A stretch of DNA of 64,000 bases, from positions 1 through 64,000 of the forward strand of contig NZ_JAHFUW010000011.1 in assembly GCF_023264855.1 (NCBI RefSeq). Reading direction: 5' to 3'. Positions 35,625 through 44,791 of the stretch are shown here, in pieces. A program made the translations under genes and the position numbers. How positions within the stretch are numbered: the first letter of the stretch is position 1; every line of letters starts with the position of its first letter. The DNA is from Herbiconiux sp. Its GTDB lineage: Bacteria; Actinomycetota; Actinomycetes; Actinomycetales; Microbacteriaceae. Below the pieces are notes generated by a model. The model was not told where the DNA came from, ran no database searches, and saw nothing but the letters and a program-made list of their open reading frames with translations.

Positions 35625-36044
35625 CTAGCGGGCGAAGTAGCCGCGGTAGTACTCGAAGACCCAGCCGACGATCGCGACGAGCAGGAGTGCGACCGCGATG
35701 AACGAGATCCAGAAGCCGACCGCGAGGCCGAGGACCATCAGCGCGCCACCACCGGCGAGGATGATCGGCCACCAGCTCCAGGGGCTGTAGAAGCCCATCT
35801 CCGGGTCACCGTCGTCGATGTTCGAGTCGAGGCGGTCTTCGGGAAGCTCCGCACCCTGTGCCTTGTGCACACGACCGAGGTAGAACGCCAGGAACGCGGA
35901 AAGGATCGCGGCAAGGCCGATGGCGAGTGCGCCGACCCACTCGATCTGACCTTCGTACCAGATCAGCGACCAGACGATGTAGACGGCATCCGCCAGCAGC
36001 ATGAAGCCACACAGGATCCAGAAGAGGTTGGTGTTGACTCTCAT
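35625..36044 (-). CDS. ctaF: Cytochrome c oxidase subunit IV (actinobacterial type)
   Basis: 139 residues with four hydrophobic segments (LFWILCGFMLLADAVYIVWSLIW, WVGALAIGLAAILSAFLAFYLG, WWPIILAGGGALMVLGLAVGFW, IAVALLLVAIVGWVFEYYRGYFAR). The central DGDPEMGFYSPWSWWPI and terminal EYYRG(Y/F)FA are the family marks. It is the small actinobacterial subunit that completes the aa3 oxidase. It begins 3 bases after the ctaD stop and ends the ctaC-ctaD-ctaF operon. Confidence 0.95.
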   Translation of the reverse strand: MRVNTNLFWILCGFMLLADAVYIVWSLIWYEGQIEWVGALAIGLAAILSAFLAFYLGRVHKAQGAELPEDRLDSNIDDGDPEMGFYSPWSWWPIILAGGGALMVLGLAVGFWISFIAVALLLVAIVGWVFEYYRGYFAR

Positions 36045-36047
36045 GGG

Positions 36048-37787
36048 TTACTTGACCTTGCCTTGCGAGACGTCGTAGGTGGGGGCATCCGGAGCATCCT
36101 TCGCCGGACCGACGCCGACCGGGATGCCGGCCTCGGGGTGGTTCAGGTCGAAGGCCGGAGACTCCGAACGGATGCGCGGGATCGAGGTGAAGTTGTGGCG
36201 CGGCGGCGGGCAAGACGTGGCCCACTCGAGCGAGCGCCCGTAACCCCACGGGTCGTTGACCGTGACCTTGGGCGCCTTGCGGGCCGTGATGTACACGTTC
36301 AGGAAGAACGGGATCAGCGACGCGGCCAGGATGAAGGCACCGATGGTGGAGAGCTGGTTCATCCAGGCGAAGCCGTCCTCAGGCTGGTAGGTCGCGTACC
36401 GACGCGGCATACCGAGCACGCCCAGCCAGTGCTGGATGAGGAACGTGGTGTGGAAGCCGATGAACAGCAGCCAGAAGTGCCAATGGCCGAGACGCTCGTT
36501 GAGCATCTTGCCCGTCCACTTGGGCCACCAGAAGTAGAAGCCCGAGAACATGGCGAACACCACGGTGCCGAACACCACGTAGTGGAAGTGCGCCACGACG
36601 AAGTAGGTGTCGGAGACATGGAAGTCGAGCGGCGGCGAGGCCAGGATGACACCGGTCAGACCACCGAAGGTGAAGGTGATCAAGAAGCCGATGGCCCAGA
36701 TCATCGGCGTCTCGAAGGTGACGGAACCCCGCCACATCGTGCCGATCCAGTTGAAGATCTTCACACCCGTGGGGACGGCGATCAACATCGTCATCAGGGC
36801 GAAGAACGGCAACAGCACCGAACCGGTGACGTACATGTGGTGAGCCCACACCGTGACCGAGAGCGCTGCGATCGAGATCGTCGCGTAGATGAGGGTCTTG
36901 TAGCCGAAGATCGGCTTGCGGCTGAACACCGGGAAGACCTCGGAGACGATACCGAAGAACGGCAGCGCGATGATGTAGACCTCCGGATGCCCGAAGAACC
37001 AGAACAGGTGCTGCCAGAGCAGAACGCCGCCGTTGGCCGCGTCGTAGATGTGCATGCCGAACACCCGGTCGCCACCGAGGGCGAACAGCGCGGCGGCCAG
37101 CACCGGGAAGGCCATCAGCACGAGGATCGAGGTGACCAGAATGTTCCAGGTGAAGATCGGCATCCGGAACATCGTCATGCCGGGGGCACGCAGCGTGATG
37201 ATCGTGGTGATGAAGTTCACCGCACCGAGGATGGTGCCGAAGCCCGAGAGCCCCAGGCCGAAGACCCAGAGGTTTCCGCCGTCTCCTGGTGTGAACGTCG
37301 TCGATGACAACGGGGCATAGGCGAACCAGCCGAACGACGCCGCACCCTGCGGGGTGAGGAAGCCGGAGACGGCGATCAGCGAACCGAAGAGGAAGAGCCA
37401 GAAGGCGAACGCGTTCAGGCGAGGGAACGCGACATCCGGAGCACCGATCTGCAGCGGCATGATGACGTTGGCGAAGCCCGCGAACAGCGGCGTCGCGAAC
37501 ATCAGCAACATGATCGTGCCGTGCATCGTGAACAGCTGGTTGTACTGGTCTTTCGTCTGCAGCAGCTCGAGACCGGGCTCGAACAGCTGGGCGCGGATGA
37601 CCAGGGCCATCACACCGCCGAGGCAGAAGAAGATGAACGAGGCGATCAGGTACATGTACCCGATCGTCTTGTGGTCGGTGGAGGTGATCCACTTGACCAG
37701 GATGTTTCCCTTGCGCCCGACGGTCTTCGACGGTGTGGGAAGGGGGGCCGGTGCGCCGGCGGGCGCCACGTCGACGGTTGCAGTCAT
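36048..37787 (-). CDS. ctaD: Cytochrome c oxidase (aa3) subunit I
   Basis: 579 residues, twelve helices. Haem a/a3-CuB ligands are visible: [11 protein letters not shown] (low-spin haem His), [22 protein letters not shown] (CuB His and the Tyr cross-link region), [10 protein letters not shown] (CuB His pair) and [11 protein letters not shown] (the a3/a His pair). The D-channel segment is [28 protein letters not shown]. It reduces oxygen to water and pumps protons. It begins 9 bases after the ctaC stop. Confidence 0.97.
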   Translation of the reverse strand: MTATVDVAPAGAPAPLPTPSKTVGRKGNILVKWITSTDHKTIGYMYLIASFIFFCLGGVMALVIRAQLFEPGLELLQTKDQYNQLFTMHGTIMLLMFATPLFAGFANVIMPLQIGAPDVAFPRLNAFAFWLFLFGSLIAVSGFLTPQGAASFGWFAYAPLSSTTFTPGDGGNLWVFGLGLSGFGTILGAVNFITTIITLRAPGMTMFRMPIFTWNILVTSILVLMAFPVLAAALFALGGDRVFGMHIYDAANGGVLLWQHLFWFFGHPEVYIIALPFFGIVSEVFPVFSRKPIFGYKTLIYATISIAALSVTVWAHHMYVTGSVLLPFFALMTMLIAVPTGVKIFNWIGTMWRGSVTFETPMIWAIGFLITFTFGGLTGVILASPPLDFHVSDTYFVVAHFHYVVFGTVVFAMFSGFYFWWPKWTGKMLNERLGHWHFWLLFIGFHTTFLIQHWLGVLGMPRRYATYQPEDGFAWMNQLSTIGAFILAASLIPFFLNVYITARKAPKVTVNDPWGYGRSLEWATSCPPPRHNFTSIPRIRSESPAFDLNHPEAGIPVGVGPAKDAPDAPTYDVSQGKVK

Positions 37788-37796
37788 GTCGCGTTC

Positions 37797-38666
37797 CTAC
37801 TCTTCTTCCGCGGGCTTGCCGATGCCCGGGAGATTCTGATTGCGGTCGTACTCGTGGCCCAGCTGACCCGTCTGACCGGCGTCTTTCAGGGACTGGATGT
37901 AGTCGTCGTATTCCTGCTGCGAGACGACCTTCACGTTGAAGAGCATCATCGAGTGGTATTCGCCGCAGAGCTCGGCGCACTTTCCGCTGAACGTGCCCTC
38001 GCGCTCGGGCGTGACGTACATGTCGTTCGTCTTGCCGGGGATCATGTCCTTCTTGTAGAGGAAGTCGATGACCCAGAAGGAGTGGATGACGTCGCGCGAC
38101 TCGAGCTGGATGTGCACCTGCTTGCCGACGGGCAGGTAGAGCACCGGCAGCTCGGACTCGACGAGGTTGCCGTTCGCGTCGTCGGGGTCGTCTTGACCCT
38201 GGACTCCGGCGTAGTAGACGTCTTCGTCGACGTAGTTGAAGTCCCAGGCCCACTGCTTGCCGAAGACCTGGATGGTGACATCCGGGTTGTCGTAGGCTGC
38301 TTCGATCTCGCTCTGGTCTTTCGCGGTGAAGGCGAAGAAGCCGAGCACGAGGATCAGGGGCACGATCGTGTAGAAGATCTCGATCGGCATGTTGTAGCGC
38401 AGCTGCGCCGGCAGACCGGTCTGGCCCTTGCGGCGGCGGTACACCACGATCGCCCAGATGGTGAGGCCCCAGGTGATGACACCCACGATCAGCAGCACGA
38501 TCCAGGACGTGACCCACAGACCGATCACCTTGTCGACGTTGTTCGTCGTTCCCGGTTCCGTCGGCAGCCAGCCCTGGAGCTGAGCTTGCGTGCAGCCAGC
38601 AAGGACAACAGACATGACGACCGCGATTGGAATCGCGGCCCATCGGAGACGTCGGTTAGAGCGCAC
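37797..38666 (-). CDS. ctaC: Cytochrome c oxidase (aa3) subunit II, lipoprotein
   Basis: 289 residues. A signal peptide ends in a lipobox (VVLAGC, about residue 24). Two helices follow (IGLWVTSWIVLLIVGVITWGLTIWAIVVY and MPIEIFYTIVPLILVLGFFAF), then the cupredoxin domain. The CuA site is CAELCGEYHSMM with the upstream His in DVIHSFWVIDF; aromatic FGKQWAWDFNY is the electron entry. It accepts electrons from QcrC haem. First gene of ctaC-ctaD-ctaF. Confidence 0.97.
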   Translation of the reverse strand: MRSNRRLRWAAIPIAVVMSVVLAGCTQAQLQGWLPTEPGTTNNVDKVIGLWVTSWIVLLIVGVITWGLTIWAIVVYRRRKGQTGLPAQLRYNMPIEIFYTIVPLILVLGFFAFTAKDQSEIEAAYDNPDVTIQVFGKQWAWDFNYVDEDVYYAGVQGQDDPDDANGNLVESELPVLYLPVGKQVHIQLESRDVIHSFWVIDFLYKKDMIPGKTNDMYVTPEREGTFSGKCAELCGEYHSMMLFNVKVVSQQEYDDYIQSLKDAGQTGQLGHEYDRNQNLPGIGKPAEEE

Positions 38667-38776
38667 CAGAGACCTTTCGGGAAGCTACACCTGAGTGTAT
38701 TTGACCTCCTCCTAGCCTACTGTGTGGAATTCCTCGTCGCTGCCACAGGCACACCGGATGAGGGTGTGTTAGGGGA

Positions 38777-38810
38777 CGAAAAAAGGGCCGCTCCCGAAGG
38801 AGCGGCCCTT
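38777..38810 (-). terminator. Intrinsic terminator after erpA
   Basis: On the minus strand AAGGGCCGCTCC pairs perfectly with GGAGCGGCCCTT (12 bp, loop TTCG), followed by a run of T (the GAAAAAA at 38777-38784 read in reverse). It lies 34 bases after the erpA stop and upstream of the ctaC promoter region. Confidence 0.9.
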
Positions 38811-38844
38811 GATCACGCGGATCCGGATCTGAGTGGGTCTGGAT

Positions 38845-39246
38845 TCAGTGGAAGGAATCTCCGCAGGCGCAGCTTCCGCCGGCGTTCGGGTTGTCGATGG
38901 TGAAACCCTGCTTCTGGATGGTGTCTTCGAAGTCGATGGTGGCGCCCTCCAGGTAGGGGGTGCTCATCTTGTCGACGATGACCTCGACGCCGTCGAAGTC
39001 GACCACGCCGTCGCCGTCGAGCATTCGCTCGTCGAAGTAGAGCTGGTAGATGAGACCGGAGCATCCGCCGGGCTGCACGGCCACGCGCAGACGCAGATCG
39101 TCACGCCCCTCCTGCTCGAGCAGGCTGCGGACCTTGTCGCCGGCAGCGGGGGTGATGCCGACCTTGTGGGCGGGAGACTCGACCTCGGGGGCCTGAACCT
39201 CAGCGGTCTTCTCGAGGCCGGTCTTCTCGAGGGTGATGTCGCTCAT
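38845..39246 (-). CDS. erpA: HesB/IscA-family iron-sulfur cluster insertion protein
   Basis: 133 residues from ATG 39246, with AAGGAG five bases upstream. The A-type carrier signature is complete: LRVAVQPGGCSGLIYQLYFDE for the first Cys and NPNAGGSCACGDSFH for the C-terminal CxC pair. An extra 30 N-terminal residues precede the domain. A-type carriers pass Fe-S clusters to apo-enzymes. Its position upstream of ctaC is conserved in actinobacteria and suits supply of clusters to the Rieske protein. Confidence 0.93.
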   Translation of the reverse strand: MSDITLEKTGLEKTAEVQAPEVESPAHKVGITPAAGDKVRSLLEQEGRDDLRLRVAVQPGGCSGLIYQLYFDERMLDGDGVVDFDGVEVIVDKMSTPYLEGATIDFEDTIQKQGFTIDNPNAGGSCACGDSFH

Positions 39247-39307
39247 GAGCACTCCTTTTCAGTCGGAAGGATGACGGAAGTCTAACTCCGCCAACCGGGG
39301 GTTCTGC

Positions 39308-40756
39308 CTATTCATTCCCGCTGCGGTCGTTCATTCTCAGCAAGAGCAGGGCCTCGGTGGCGATCGCCCGCTTGAAGACGCCCAGGTGCAGCGACTCGTT
39401 GGGGCTGTGCGCCCGCGTGTGCGGGTCTTCGACGCCGGTGACCAGGATCTGCGCCTCGGGGAACACCCGCACCAGGTCGGCGACGAAGGGGATGGAGCCG
39501 CCGATGCCGGCCTCGACCGGCTCGGCGCCCCAGGCGTCGCGCATCGCGTCTTTGGCCGCCGTGACGGCCCAGCCCGAGGTGTCGACCAGGAACGGGCTGC
39601 CGGTGTCGACGTCGTCGATCTCGACCTGAGCGCCGAACGGGGCGTTCGCACGGAGGTGGGCGACCAGCGCCTCGTAGGCCTCCCCTGCATCCTGACCCGG
39701 GGCGATCCGGGCACTCACCCGCACCGACACGCTGGGGATGAGGGTGTTCGAGGCGTTCGCGACCGTGGGGGCGTCGATGCCGGTGACGGTGATCGAGGGG
39801 CCGGCCCACAGCCGCGAGAGGATCGAGCCGGTGCCGATCGGCTGCACACCCTCGAGCAGGCCGGTCTCGTCGCGGAGGGTCTGCTCGGTGTACTCGGGTG
39901 TGTCGACGGGGCGAGAGGTGAGGCCTTCGACGGCGACCGATCCGTTCTCGTCGTGCAGCGTCGACAGCAGGCGGATGGCGGCGAGCATCGCATCCGGAAC
40001 CGCTCCCCCGAACATGCCCGAGTGCGAGGCGTGCGCCAGCGTGGACACGGTGAGCCGGAAGGTGACGTTGCCGCGGAGGCTGATGGTGAGCGAGGGCGTC
40101 ACCGTGTCCCAGTTGTCGGAGTCGGCCACGACGATGACGTCGGCGGCCAGGGCGTCGCGGTTGTCGTCGAGGAAGTGCGCGAAGGAGCGGGATCCGAACT
40201 CCTCCTCCCCCTCGATGAACGCGACGATGCCGAGGTCGAAGTCGGCGCCGGCGATCTGCTGCAGTGCTCGGATGGCGGCGAGGTGCGAGATCACGCCGGC
40301 CTTGTCGTCGGCGGCACCGCGGGCGTAGAGGCGGTCGCCGCGGACGGTGGGCTCGAAGGCAGGCGACTCCCAGTCGGCCTCGGCGCCGGGCGGCTGCACG
40401 TCATGGTGGGCGTAGAGGAGGACCGTGGGGCGGCCGTTCTTGGCGGCCCGGCGGGCCAGAACGGCGGGCTGGCCGAGCTCGCCCTGCTCTGTCGAGGAAG
40501 CGGAGCCAGTGGACGCACGCTTGATCTGCACCTCGTCGAACACTCCGGTGCCCCGGAACAGCTCGGCGACCGCCTCGGCGCTCTGCAGGACATGGGCCGG
40601 ATCGAAGGCCGCCCACGACACCGAGGGGATGCGCACGAGGTCGGTGAGATCGGCGATCGAGGCGGGCAGCGCGAGCTCGACCGCCTCGGCCAGGGCGTTC
40701 TCGCGGGCGGCGGCATCCGGATGCTGGGAGAACGGAGGGCGTGCTTGGTCGGTCAT
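39308..40756 (-). CDS. M20-family metallopeptidase (dipeptidase)
   Basis: 482 residues from ATG 40756. Zinc-site motifs of the M20 family: VLLYAHHDVQPPG (His-x-Asp), LYARGAADDKAGVISHLAAI (bridging Asp), VAFIEGEEEFGSRSFAHFL (Glu-Glu) and late GVEDPHTRAHSPNESLHL (His). A dimerisation domain lies in between (LTVSTLAHASHSGMFGGAVPDAML). It probably cleaves dipeptides or related N-acyl amino acids in the cytoplasm. It is divergent from the DUF3043 gene, 36 bases between starts, so the promoters overlap. Confidence 0.92.
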   Translation of the reverse strand: MTDQARPPFSQHPDAAARENALAEAVELALPASIADLTDLVRIPSVSWAAFDPAHVLQSAEAVAELFRGTGVFDEVQIKRASTGSASSTEQGELGQPAVLARRAAKNGRPTVLLYAHHDVQPPGAEADWESPAFEPTVRGDRLYARGAADDKAGVISHLAAIRALQQIAGADFDLGIVAFIEGEEEFGSRSFAHFLDDNRDALAADVIVVADSDNWDTVTPSLTISLRGNVTFRLTVSTLAHASHSGMFGGAVPDAMLAAIRLLSTLHDENGSVAVEGLTSRPVDTPEYTEQTLRDETGLLEGVQPIGTGSILSRLWAGPSITVTGIDAPTVANASNTLIPSVSVRVSARIAPGQDAGEAYEALVAHLRANAPFGAQVEIDDVDTGSPFLVDTSGWAVTAAKDAMRDAWGAEPVEAGIGGSIPFVADLVRVFPEAQILVTGVEDPHTRAHSPNESLHLGVFKRAIATEALLLLRMNDRSGNE

Positions 40757-40792
40757 GCAGGTAATCTTAAGAGACGAACGAACGAGGACACC

Positions 40793-41365
40793 GTGGCCAA
40801 GAAATCCAGCACTCCCGAAGCTCCCGTCGAAACCCCTGTGGTGGAGACGACCAGCGGCAAGGGTCATGCGACCCCGACGCGCAAGGAGCGCGAGGCCGCG
40901 AACCTGCGCCCTCTGGTGCCGAGCGACCGTAAAGACGCGTCGAAGGATGCCCGCCGCCGCCAGCAGGAACTGCGCGACAAGGCGCGGATCGGCATGGCCA
41001 ACGGCGACGAGAAGTACCTCCCGGCTCGTGACCGCGGAGTGCAGAAGCGCTACGTGCGCGACTACGTCGACGCGCGGTTCACCGTGGGTGAGTTCTTGAT
41101 CCCCGCGATGTTCGTGGTGATCATCGTCACCCTCGTTCCCAACGCCCTGGTGCAGCAGTACGTGATGCTCGCGCTCTACGCCTTCGTGCTGATCGTGATC
41201 GCCGACTGCCTGTTCATGGGCTTCCGCCTCACCAAGAAGATGCGCGAGAAGTTCGGTGCCGACAAGGTGGAGAAGGTGCGCTGGTACGCCACCATGCGCG
41301 CGCTGCAGTTCCGCCGCCTGCGCCTGCCGAAGCCGCAGGTCAAGCGCGGCGAGTTCCCCAAGTAA
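40793..41365 (+). CDS. DUF3043 membrane protein
   Basis: 190 residues from GTG 40793. A charged N-terminal half (GHATPTRKEREAANLRPLVPSDRKDASKDARRRQQELRDKARIGMANGDEKYLPARDRGVQKRYVRDYVDARF) precedes two helices (EFLIPAMFVVIIVTLVP and YVMLALYAFVLIVIADCLFMGF) and a basic tail. This is the DUF3043 layout found in most actinobacteria. The function is unknown. Confidence 0.9.
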   Translation: MAKKSSTPEAPVETPVVETTSGKGHATPTRKEREAANLRPLVPSDRKDASKDARRRQQELRDKARIGMANGDEKYLPARDRGVQKRYVRDYVDARFTVGEFLIPAMFVVIIVTLVPNALVQQYVMLALYAFVLIVIADCLFMGFRLTKKMREKFGADKVEKVRWYATMRALQFRRLRLPKPQVKRGEFPK

Positions 41366-41370
41366 CTCAT

Positions 41371-41430
41371 CGCGACCCGTCGATTCTGGCCCTGAGACCT
41401 CGGTTTTAGGGCCATTTTCGACGGGTCGCG
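41371..41430. repeat. 60-bp compound palindrome between DUF3043 and pyrD
   Basis: The outer arms CGCGACCCGTCGA (41371-41383) and TCGACGGGTCGCG (41418-41430) are perfect complements of 13 bp. A 4-base AT-rich bulge then leads to inner arms GGCCCT (41388-41393) and AGGGCC (41408-41413). It lies between converging genes. There is no T run after the outer stem. A second element of the same length and plan is at 59892-59951. Confidence 0.7.
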
Positions 41431-41437
41431 AGGAGGA

Positions 41438-42484
41438 TCAGGGGTGGGTTCGGCGGAGGCGGGCGAGGCCTCGGTTGATCTGGCGGGCCCAGAGGGGGCC
41501 TCGGTAGAGGAACGCCGTGTAGCCCTGAACGAGGGTGGCTCCGGCGTCGAGGCGCTGTTGCACGTCGGCGGCGGTGTCGACACCGCCGACCGAGATGACG
41601 CACAGTTCGGCAGGCACGACCGTGCGGATGAGCTTCAGCACCGCGAGCGAGCGCTCGGCCAGCGGCGCGCCGGACAGCCCGCCGGCGCCGGCCGCCTCGA
41701 CCACGGTCGCATCCGTCGTCAGGCCCTCGCGGGAGAGGGTGGTGTTGGTGGCGATGATGCCGTCCAGACCCAGCGAGACCGCGAGCTCGGAGATCTTGCG
41801 CACCTCGTCGTCGGTGAGATCGGGAGCGATCTTCACCAGGAGCGGCGTGGCGCCGGCCTCGGCCTTGACCGCGCGGAGCAGGGGCGCGAGCTTGTCGAGC
41901 TCTTGCAGGCCGCGGAGGCCGGGGGTGTTCGGCGAGCTGACGTTCACCACGAGGTAGTCGGCCATCGGGGCGAGCGCACGGGCGCTCTGCAGGTAGTCCT
42001 CGACGGCGTCGTCCACCTCGACCGCGCGGCTCTTGCCGATGTTGACGCCGATCACCGGGCGGGAGTGCTTGAGCGAGCGCACGCGGGCGAGCCGCAGGGC
42101 CGCTGCCGCCGCTCCCCCGTTGTTGAAGCCCATGCGGTTGACGACGGCGCGATCCGGGATCAGCCGGAACAGGCGCGGCGTGGGGTTCCCGGGCTGCGGG
42201 CGCGCCGTGATGGTGCCCACCTCGACGTGGCCGAAGCCGAGGGCTCCGAAGCCGCGGATCGCCTTGCCGTCTTTGTCGAAGCCGGCGGCGAGCCCGAACG
42301 GCGTCGGGAAGCGACGACCGAGGGCGTGCACCGAGAGGTCGGTGTCGCCGGGCGCGGCGGTGAAGCGGGCCGCGAGACCGTCGAGCTTCAGCTGCGGGAT
42401 GGCCTGGATGACCCGGAAGGCCAGGTGGTGGGCGCGCTCGGGATCCATCTTCGCCAGCACGTGCCGGAACAGCAGGTCGTACAT
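41438..42484 (-). CDS. pyrD: Class 2 (quinone-dependent) dihydroorotate dehydrogenase
   Basis: 348 residues from ATG 42484. N-terminal helix MYDLLFRHVLAKMDPERAHHLAFRVIQAIPQL is the membrane-associating extension that defines class 2. FMN-barrel motifs: PFGLAAGFDKDGKAIRGFGALGFGHVEVGTIT, NRMGFNNGG, VNVSSPNTPGLRGLQ with the catalytic Ser, LVKIAPDLTDDE, ATNTTLSREGL and ISVGGVDTAADVQQRLDAGA. It oxidises dihydroorotate to orotate with menaquinone in pyrimidine synthesis. Seven bases after the nrdR stop, so probably one transcript. Confidence 0.96.
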   Translation of the reverse strand: MYDLLFRHVLAKMDPERAHHLAFRVIQAIPQLKLDGLAARFTAAPGDTDLSVHALGRRFPTPFGLAAGFDKDGKAIRGFGALGFGHVEVGTITARPQPGNPTPRLFRLIPDRAVVNRMGFNNGGAAAAALRLARVRSLKHSRPVIGVNIGKSRAVEVDDAVEDYLQSARALAPMADYLVVNVSSPNTPGLRGLQELDKLAPLLRAVKAEAGATPLLVKIAPDLTDDEVRKISELAVSLGLDGIIATNTTLSREGLTTDATVVEAAGAGGLSGAPLAERSLAVLKLIRTVVPAELCVISVGGVDTAADVQQRLDAGATLVQGYTAFLYRGPLWARQINRGLARLRRTHP

Positions 42485-42491
42485 GTTGCGG

Positions 42492-42983
42492 CTACTCGGC
42501 CGAGCCGGACGACGTGCCGGCATCCGCGGCCGCCTGCTCGTGCTCGACCCGGAGCAGCGTGATGGCCGCCTCGAAATCGTCGAGCGAGTCGAAGCCCTGG
42601 TAGACGCTGGCGAAGCGCAGGTAGGCCACCTCGTCGAGCTCACGGAGCGGGAGCAGGATGGCGAGCCCGATGTCGTTCGCCTCGATCTGGGCGGCGCCGG
42701 AGAGCCGCACGGTCTCCTCCACCCGCTGGGCGAGCACCGCGAGGTCGCTGTCGGTGACCGGCCGGCCCTGGCAGGCCTTGCGCACGCCACTGACGATCTT
42801 CTCGCGCGAGAAGGGTTCGACCACTCCGGAGCGCTTGATGACGTTGAGGCTGGCGGTCTCGGTGGTGCTGAAGCGGCGACCGCAGTCGGGGCACTGACGG
42901 CGGCGGCGGATGGCGAGGCCGTCGTCGGTGGTGCGCGAGTCGACGACGCGGGAGTCGGGGTAGCGGCAGTAGGGGCAGTACAT
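42492..42983 (-). CDS. nrdR: NrdR repressor of ribonucleotide reductase genes
   Basis: 163 residues. The N-terminal zinc ribbon is [42 protein letters not shown] (two CxxC). The ATP-cone follows ([29 protein letters not shown]…). NrdR binds NrdR boxes upstream of nrd genes when (d)ATP-loaded. No nrd gene lies in the window. It is the first gene before pyrD, joining two nucleotide-supply functions. Confidence 0.97.
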   Translation of the reverse strand: MYCPYCRYPDSRVVDSRTTDDGLAIRRRRQCPDCGRRFSTTETASLNVIKRSGVVEPFSREKIVSGVRKACQGRPVTDSDLAVLAQRVEETVRLSGAAQIEANDIGLAILLPLRELDEVAYLRFASVYQGFDSLDDFEAAITLLRVEHEQAAADAGTSSGSAE

Positions 42984-43049
42984 GGCGACTCCATCGTATC
43001 GGCCTCGCCGGGACCTCAGGGTGGGAGGGACCTCAGGGTGGGAGCGGGC

Positions 43050-43991
43050 TCAGCGTGTGAGCGGGCCGACCACGATCTCGGAGCCCACCGCCCGGGAGGT
43101 GCAGGAGATGATCCGCGACTCGCGCTCCCCCGGGTCCAGCACGAGATCGCGGTGCTCGGCCTCGCCGGCGATCAGCGCGAGCACGCAGGTTCCGCAGGTG
43201 CCGGACTCGCAGGAGCTCGCGACCGGGATGCCCGCCCCGCGCAGGGCACGCAGCAGGCTCGTGCCGGCATCCACCGCCACCCGCCGGCCGCTCGGCTGCC
43301 ACACCGCCTCGAACGGGGCGGCCAGAGCGCCCACCGCGTCGACACCGAGGAACGACTCGAAGTGGATGCTCGAGGGCCGCCAATGCATGGTGAGCCGGCG
43401 CACCTGTTCGGTGAGGGCCTCGCCGGCGCAGCAGTACACGTGCGTCTGGTCGGAGGGGGTCTCGAACAGCGGCCAGAGGTCGAAGCGGCCGGAGGCGGCG
43501 CTCTCGTGCACGGTGACCCGCGGATCGGCGCGGAACTCCTCGACGTAGGCGGCCTCCCGGCGGGTGCGAACCAGGTACAGAACCCGCACGGAGGTGTGAC
43601 CGGTGGCCATCAGGTGCCGATAGTGCGAGCGGATCGCCGTGATGCCGATACCCCCGGCGATCAGCAGGTAGTCGTCGGCCGGAGCGAGGGGGAAGGCGTC
43701 GACCGGTGCACCGAGCCGCACCTCGTCGCCCTCGGTCAACCCGTCGACGAGGCTGATCGAGCCGCCTCGGCCCGAGGGCTCGCGCAGCACCGAGATCGCC
43801 AGCGCACCCTCGGCGGTGACGTCGGTGACCGAATAGCTGCGGCTGTGCCCATCCGGGGTCTGCACCGTGACGTGGGCGCCGGGCGGAACCGGCGCGAACG
43901 GAGTCGCATCCGCTCGCACGAACTCGAGCCGGCACACCCGGGACGTGAGCATCCGCCGCCGGTGCACGATCGCGCGCACCGTCTCAGGCAT
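43050..43991 (-). CDS. FMN/2Fe-2S oxidoreductase (phthalate dioxygenase reductase type)
   Basis: 313 residues from ATG 43991, overlapping the MOSC gene by 8 bases. Domain order: flavin-binding barrel (SRSYSVTDVTAEG), NAD-binding domain (YLLIAGGIGITAIRSHYRHL…YCCAGEALTEQVRRL), and C-terminal plant-type ferredoxin with cluster ligands CESGTCGTC and a later Cys in IISCTSRA. This C-terminal ferredoxin arrangement marks the PDR/VanB class. With a MOSC protein encoded just upstream, a two-part molybdenum reductase is likely. Confidence 0.88.
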   Translation of the reverse strand: MPETVRAIVHRRRMLTSRVCRLEFVRADATPFAPVPPGAHVTVQTPDGHSRSYSVTDVTAEGALAISVLREPSGRGGSISLVDGLTEGDEVRLGAPVDAFPLAPADDYLLIAGGIGITAIRSHYRHLMATGHTSVRVLYLVRTRREAAYVEEFRADPRVTVHESAASGRFDLWPLFETPSDQTHVYCCAGEALTEQVRRLTMHWRPSSIHFESFLGVDAVGALAAPFEAVWQPSGRRVAVDAGTSLLRALRGAGIPVASSCESGTCGTCVLALIAGEAEHRDLVLDPGERESRIISCTSRAVGSEIVVGPLTR

Positions 43992-44784
43992 CGGAGTCCC
44001 AGACGACCGGGTCGCCGATCCGCACCTCGCCGGGTTCGCGCACCTCGCCGTAGACGCCCATCTCAACGTGCCCGAAGTGCTGCTGCAGAAGTCGGGGAAC
44101 GGGCAGATCGCGCCGCGCGTCGTGGGGGTTCACCTCGGTGGCGGCGCAGCGCTTGGTGGTCAGCGTGGCCTCGAGAGCGACCTCGCCGACCCGGATGCGG
44201 CCGCCCACGATCGAGCGCTCGCTCCAGGCGGGCAGGCCGTCGACGTACACGTTGGCGCGGAACCGGAACGGATCGACGGGCGACCCGATCCGCTCTTCCA
44301 GGGCCCGAACCGAGGCGAGGTTCACGAACGAGACCGCGTTCATCATGGCGTCGGAGACCACCGAGACGTCGGTGAAGCGGCGGCCGGATTCACGCGCGAC
44401 GACCGGTTCGGCGCCCACCGGCAGGTCGAGCACGCGCGCGAAGAACTCCTCGGCCTGCCCGCGCCCACGGCCCGTGTCGAGATCGGCCCGCAGCACCGGA
44501 TGACCGCCCACCGACACGGTGAGCACGGAGCCCTCGTCGAGCCGCGTCTGCAGGCCGGCGAGGCGTTCGTCGCGCACGAGCACGTGGAACTCGGCCTTCG
44601 GGACCGGCCGGCGGGTTCCCGCACGGTAGATGCCGTCGGCCCGGGCGAGCGCCCAGGCCCGGTCGCCCGGAACGCCCTCGCCCGCGTTCAGCCGCACCGA
44701 ATCCAGCCGCTGAGCGCTCAATCCCTTGACCGGGTAGACGGCGAGGGCGGTGACGACACCGGTGGAGACGGCTGCTGCGGCCAT
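43984..44784 (-). CDS. MOSC-domain (YcbX/mARC-like) molybdenum cofactor protein
   Basis: 266 residues from ATG 44784. The MOSC-N beta barrel starts VVTALAVYPVKGLSAQRLDSVRLNAGEGVPGDRAWAL. The MOSC domain carries the probable Mo-ligand Cys in TTKRCAATEVNPHDARRDLPVPRLLQQHFGHVEMGVYGEV. Family members reduce N-hydroxylated compounds or handle sulphur transfer. In E. coli YcbX the ferredoxin is fused; here it is in the next gene, which overlaps by 8 bases. The start is 7 bases after the hisD stop. Confidence 0.87.
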   Translation of the reverse strand: MAAAAVSTGVVTALAVYPVKGLSAQRLDSVRLNAGEGVPGDRAWALARADGIYRAGTRRPVPKAEFHVLVRDERLAGLQTRLDEGSVLTVSVGGHPVLRADLDTGRGRGQAEEFFARVLDLPVGAEPVVARESGRRFTDVSVVSDAMMNAVSFVNLASVRALEERIGSPVDPFRFRANVYVDGLPAWSERSIVGGRIRVGEVALEATLTTKRCAATEVNPHDARRDLPVPRLLQQHFGHVEMGVYGEVREPGEVRIGDPVVWDSDA

Positions 44785-44791
44785 GCGGTGG

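Noticed and set aside
36379..38643. 754-codon minus frame over ctaD and ctaC
   Set aside because: Out of frame with both clear oxidase subunits and rich in Arg/His/Asp shadows.
41438..42994. Possible 518-residue fusion ending in dihydroorotate dehydrogenase
   Set aside because: The extra N-terminus is a shifted reading of nrdR; pyrD has a family-typical start at 42484.
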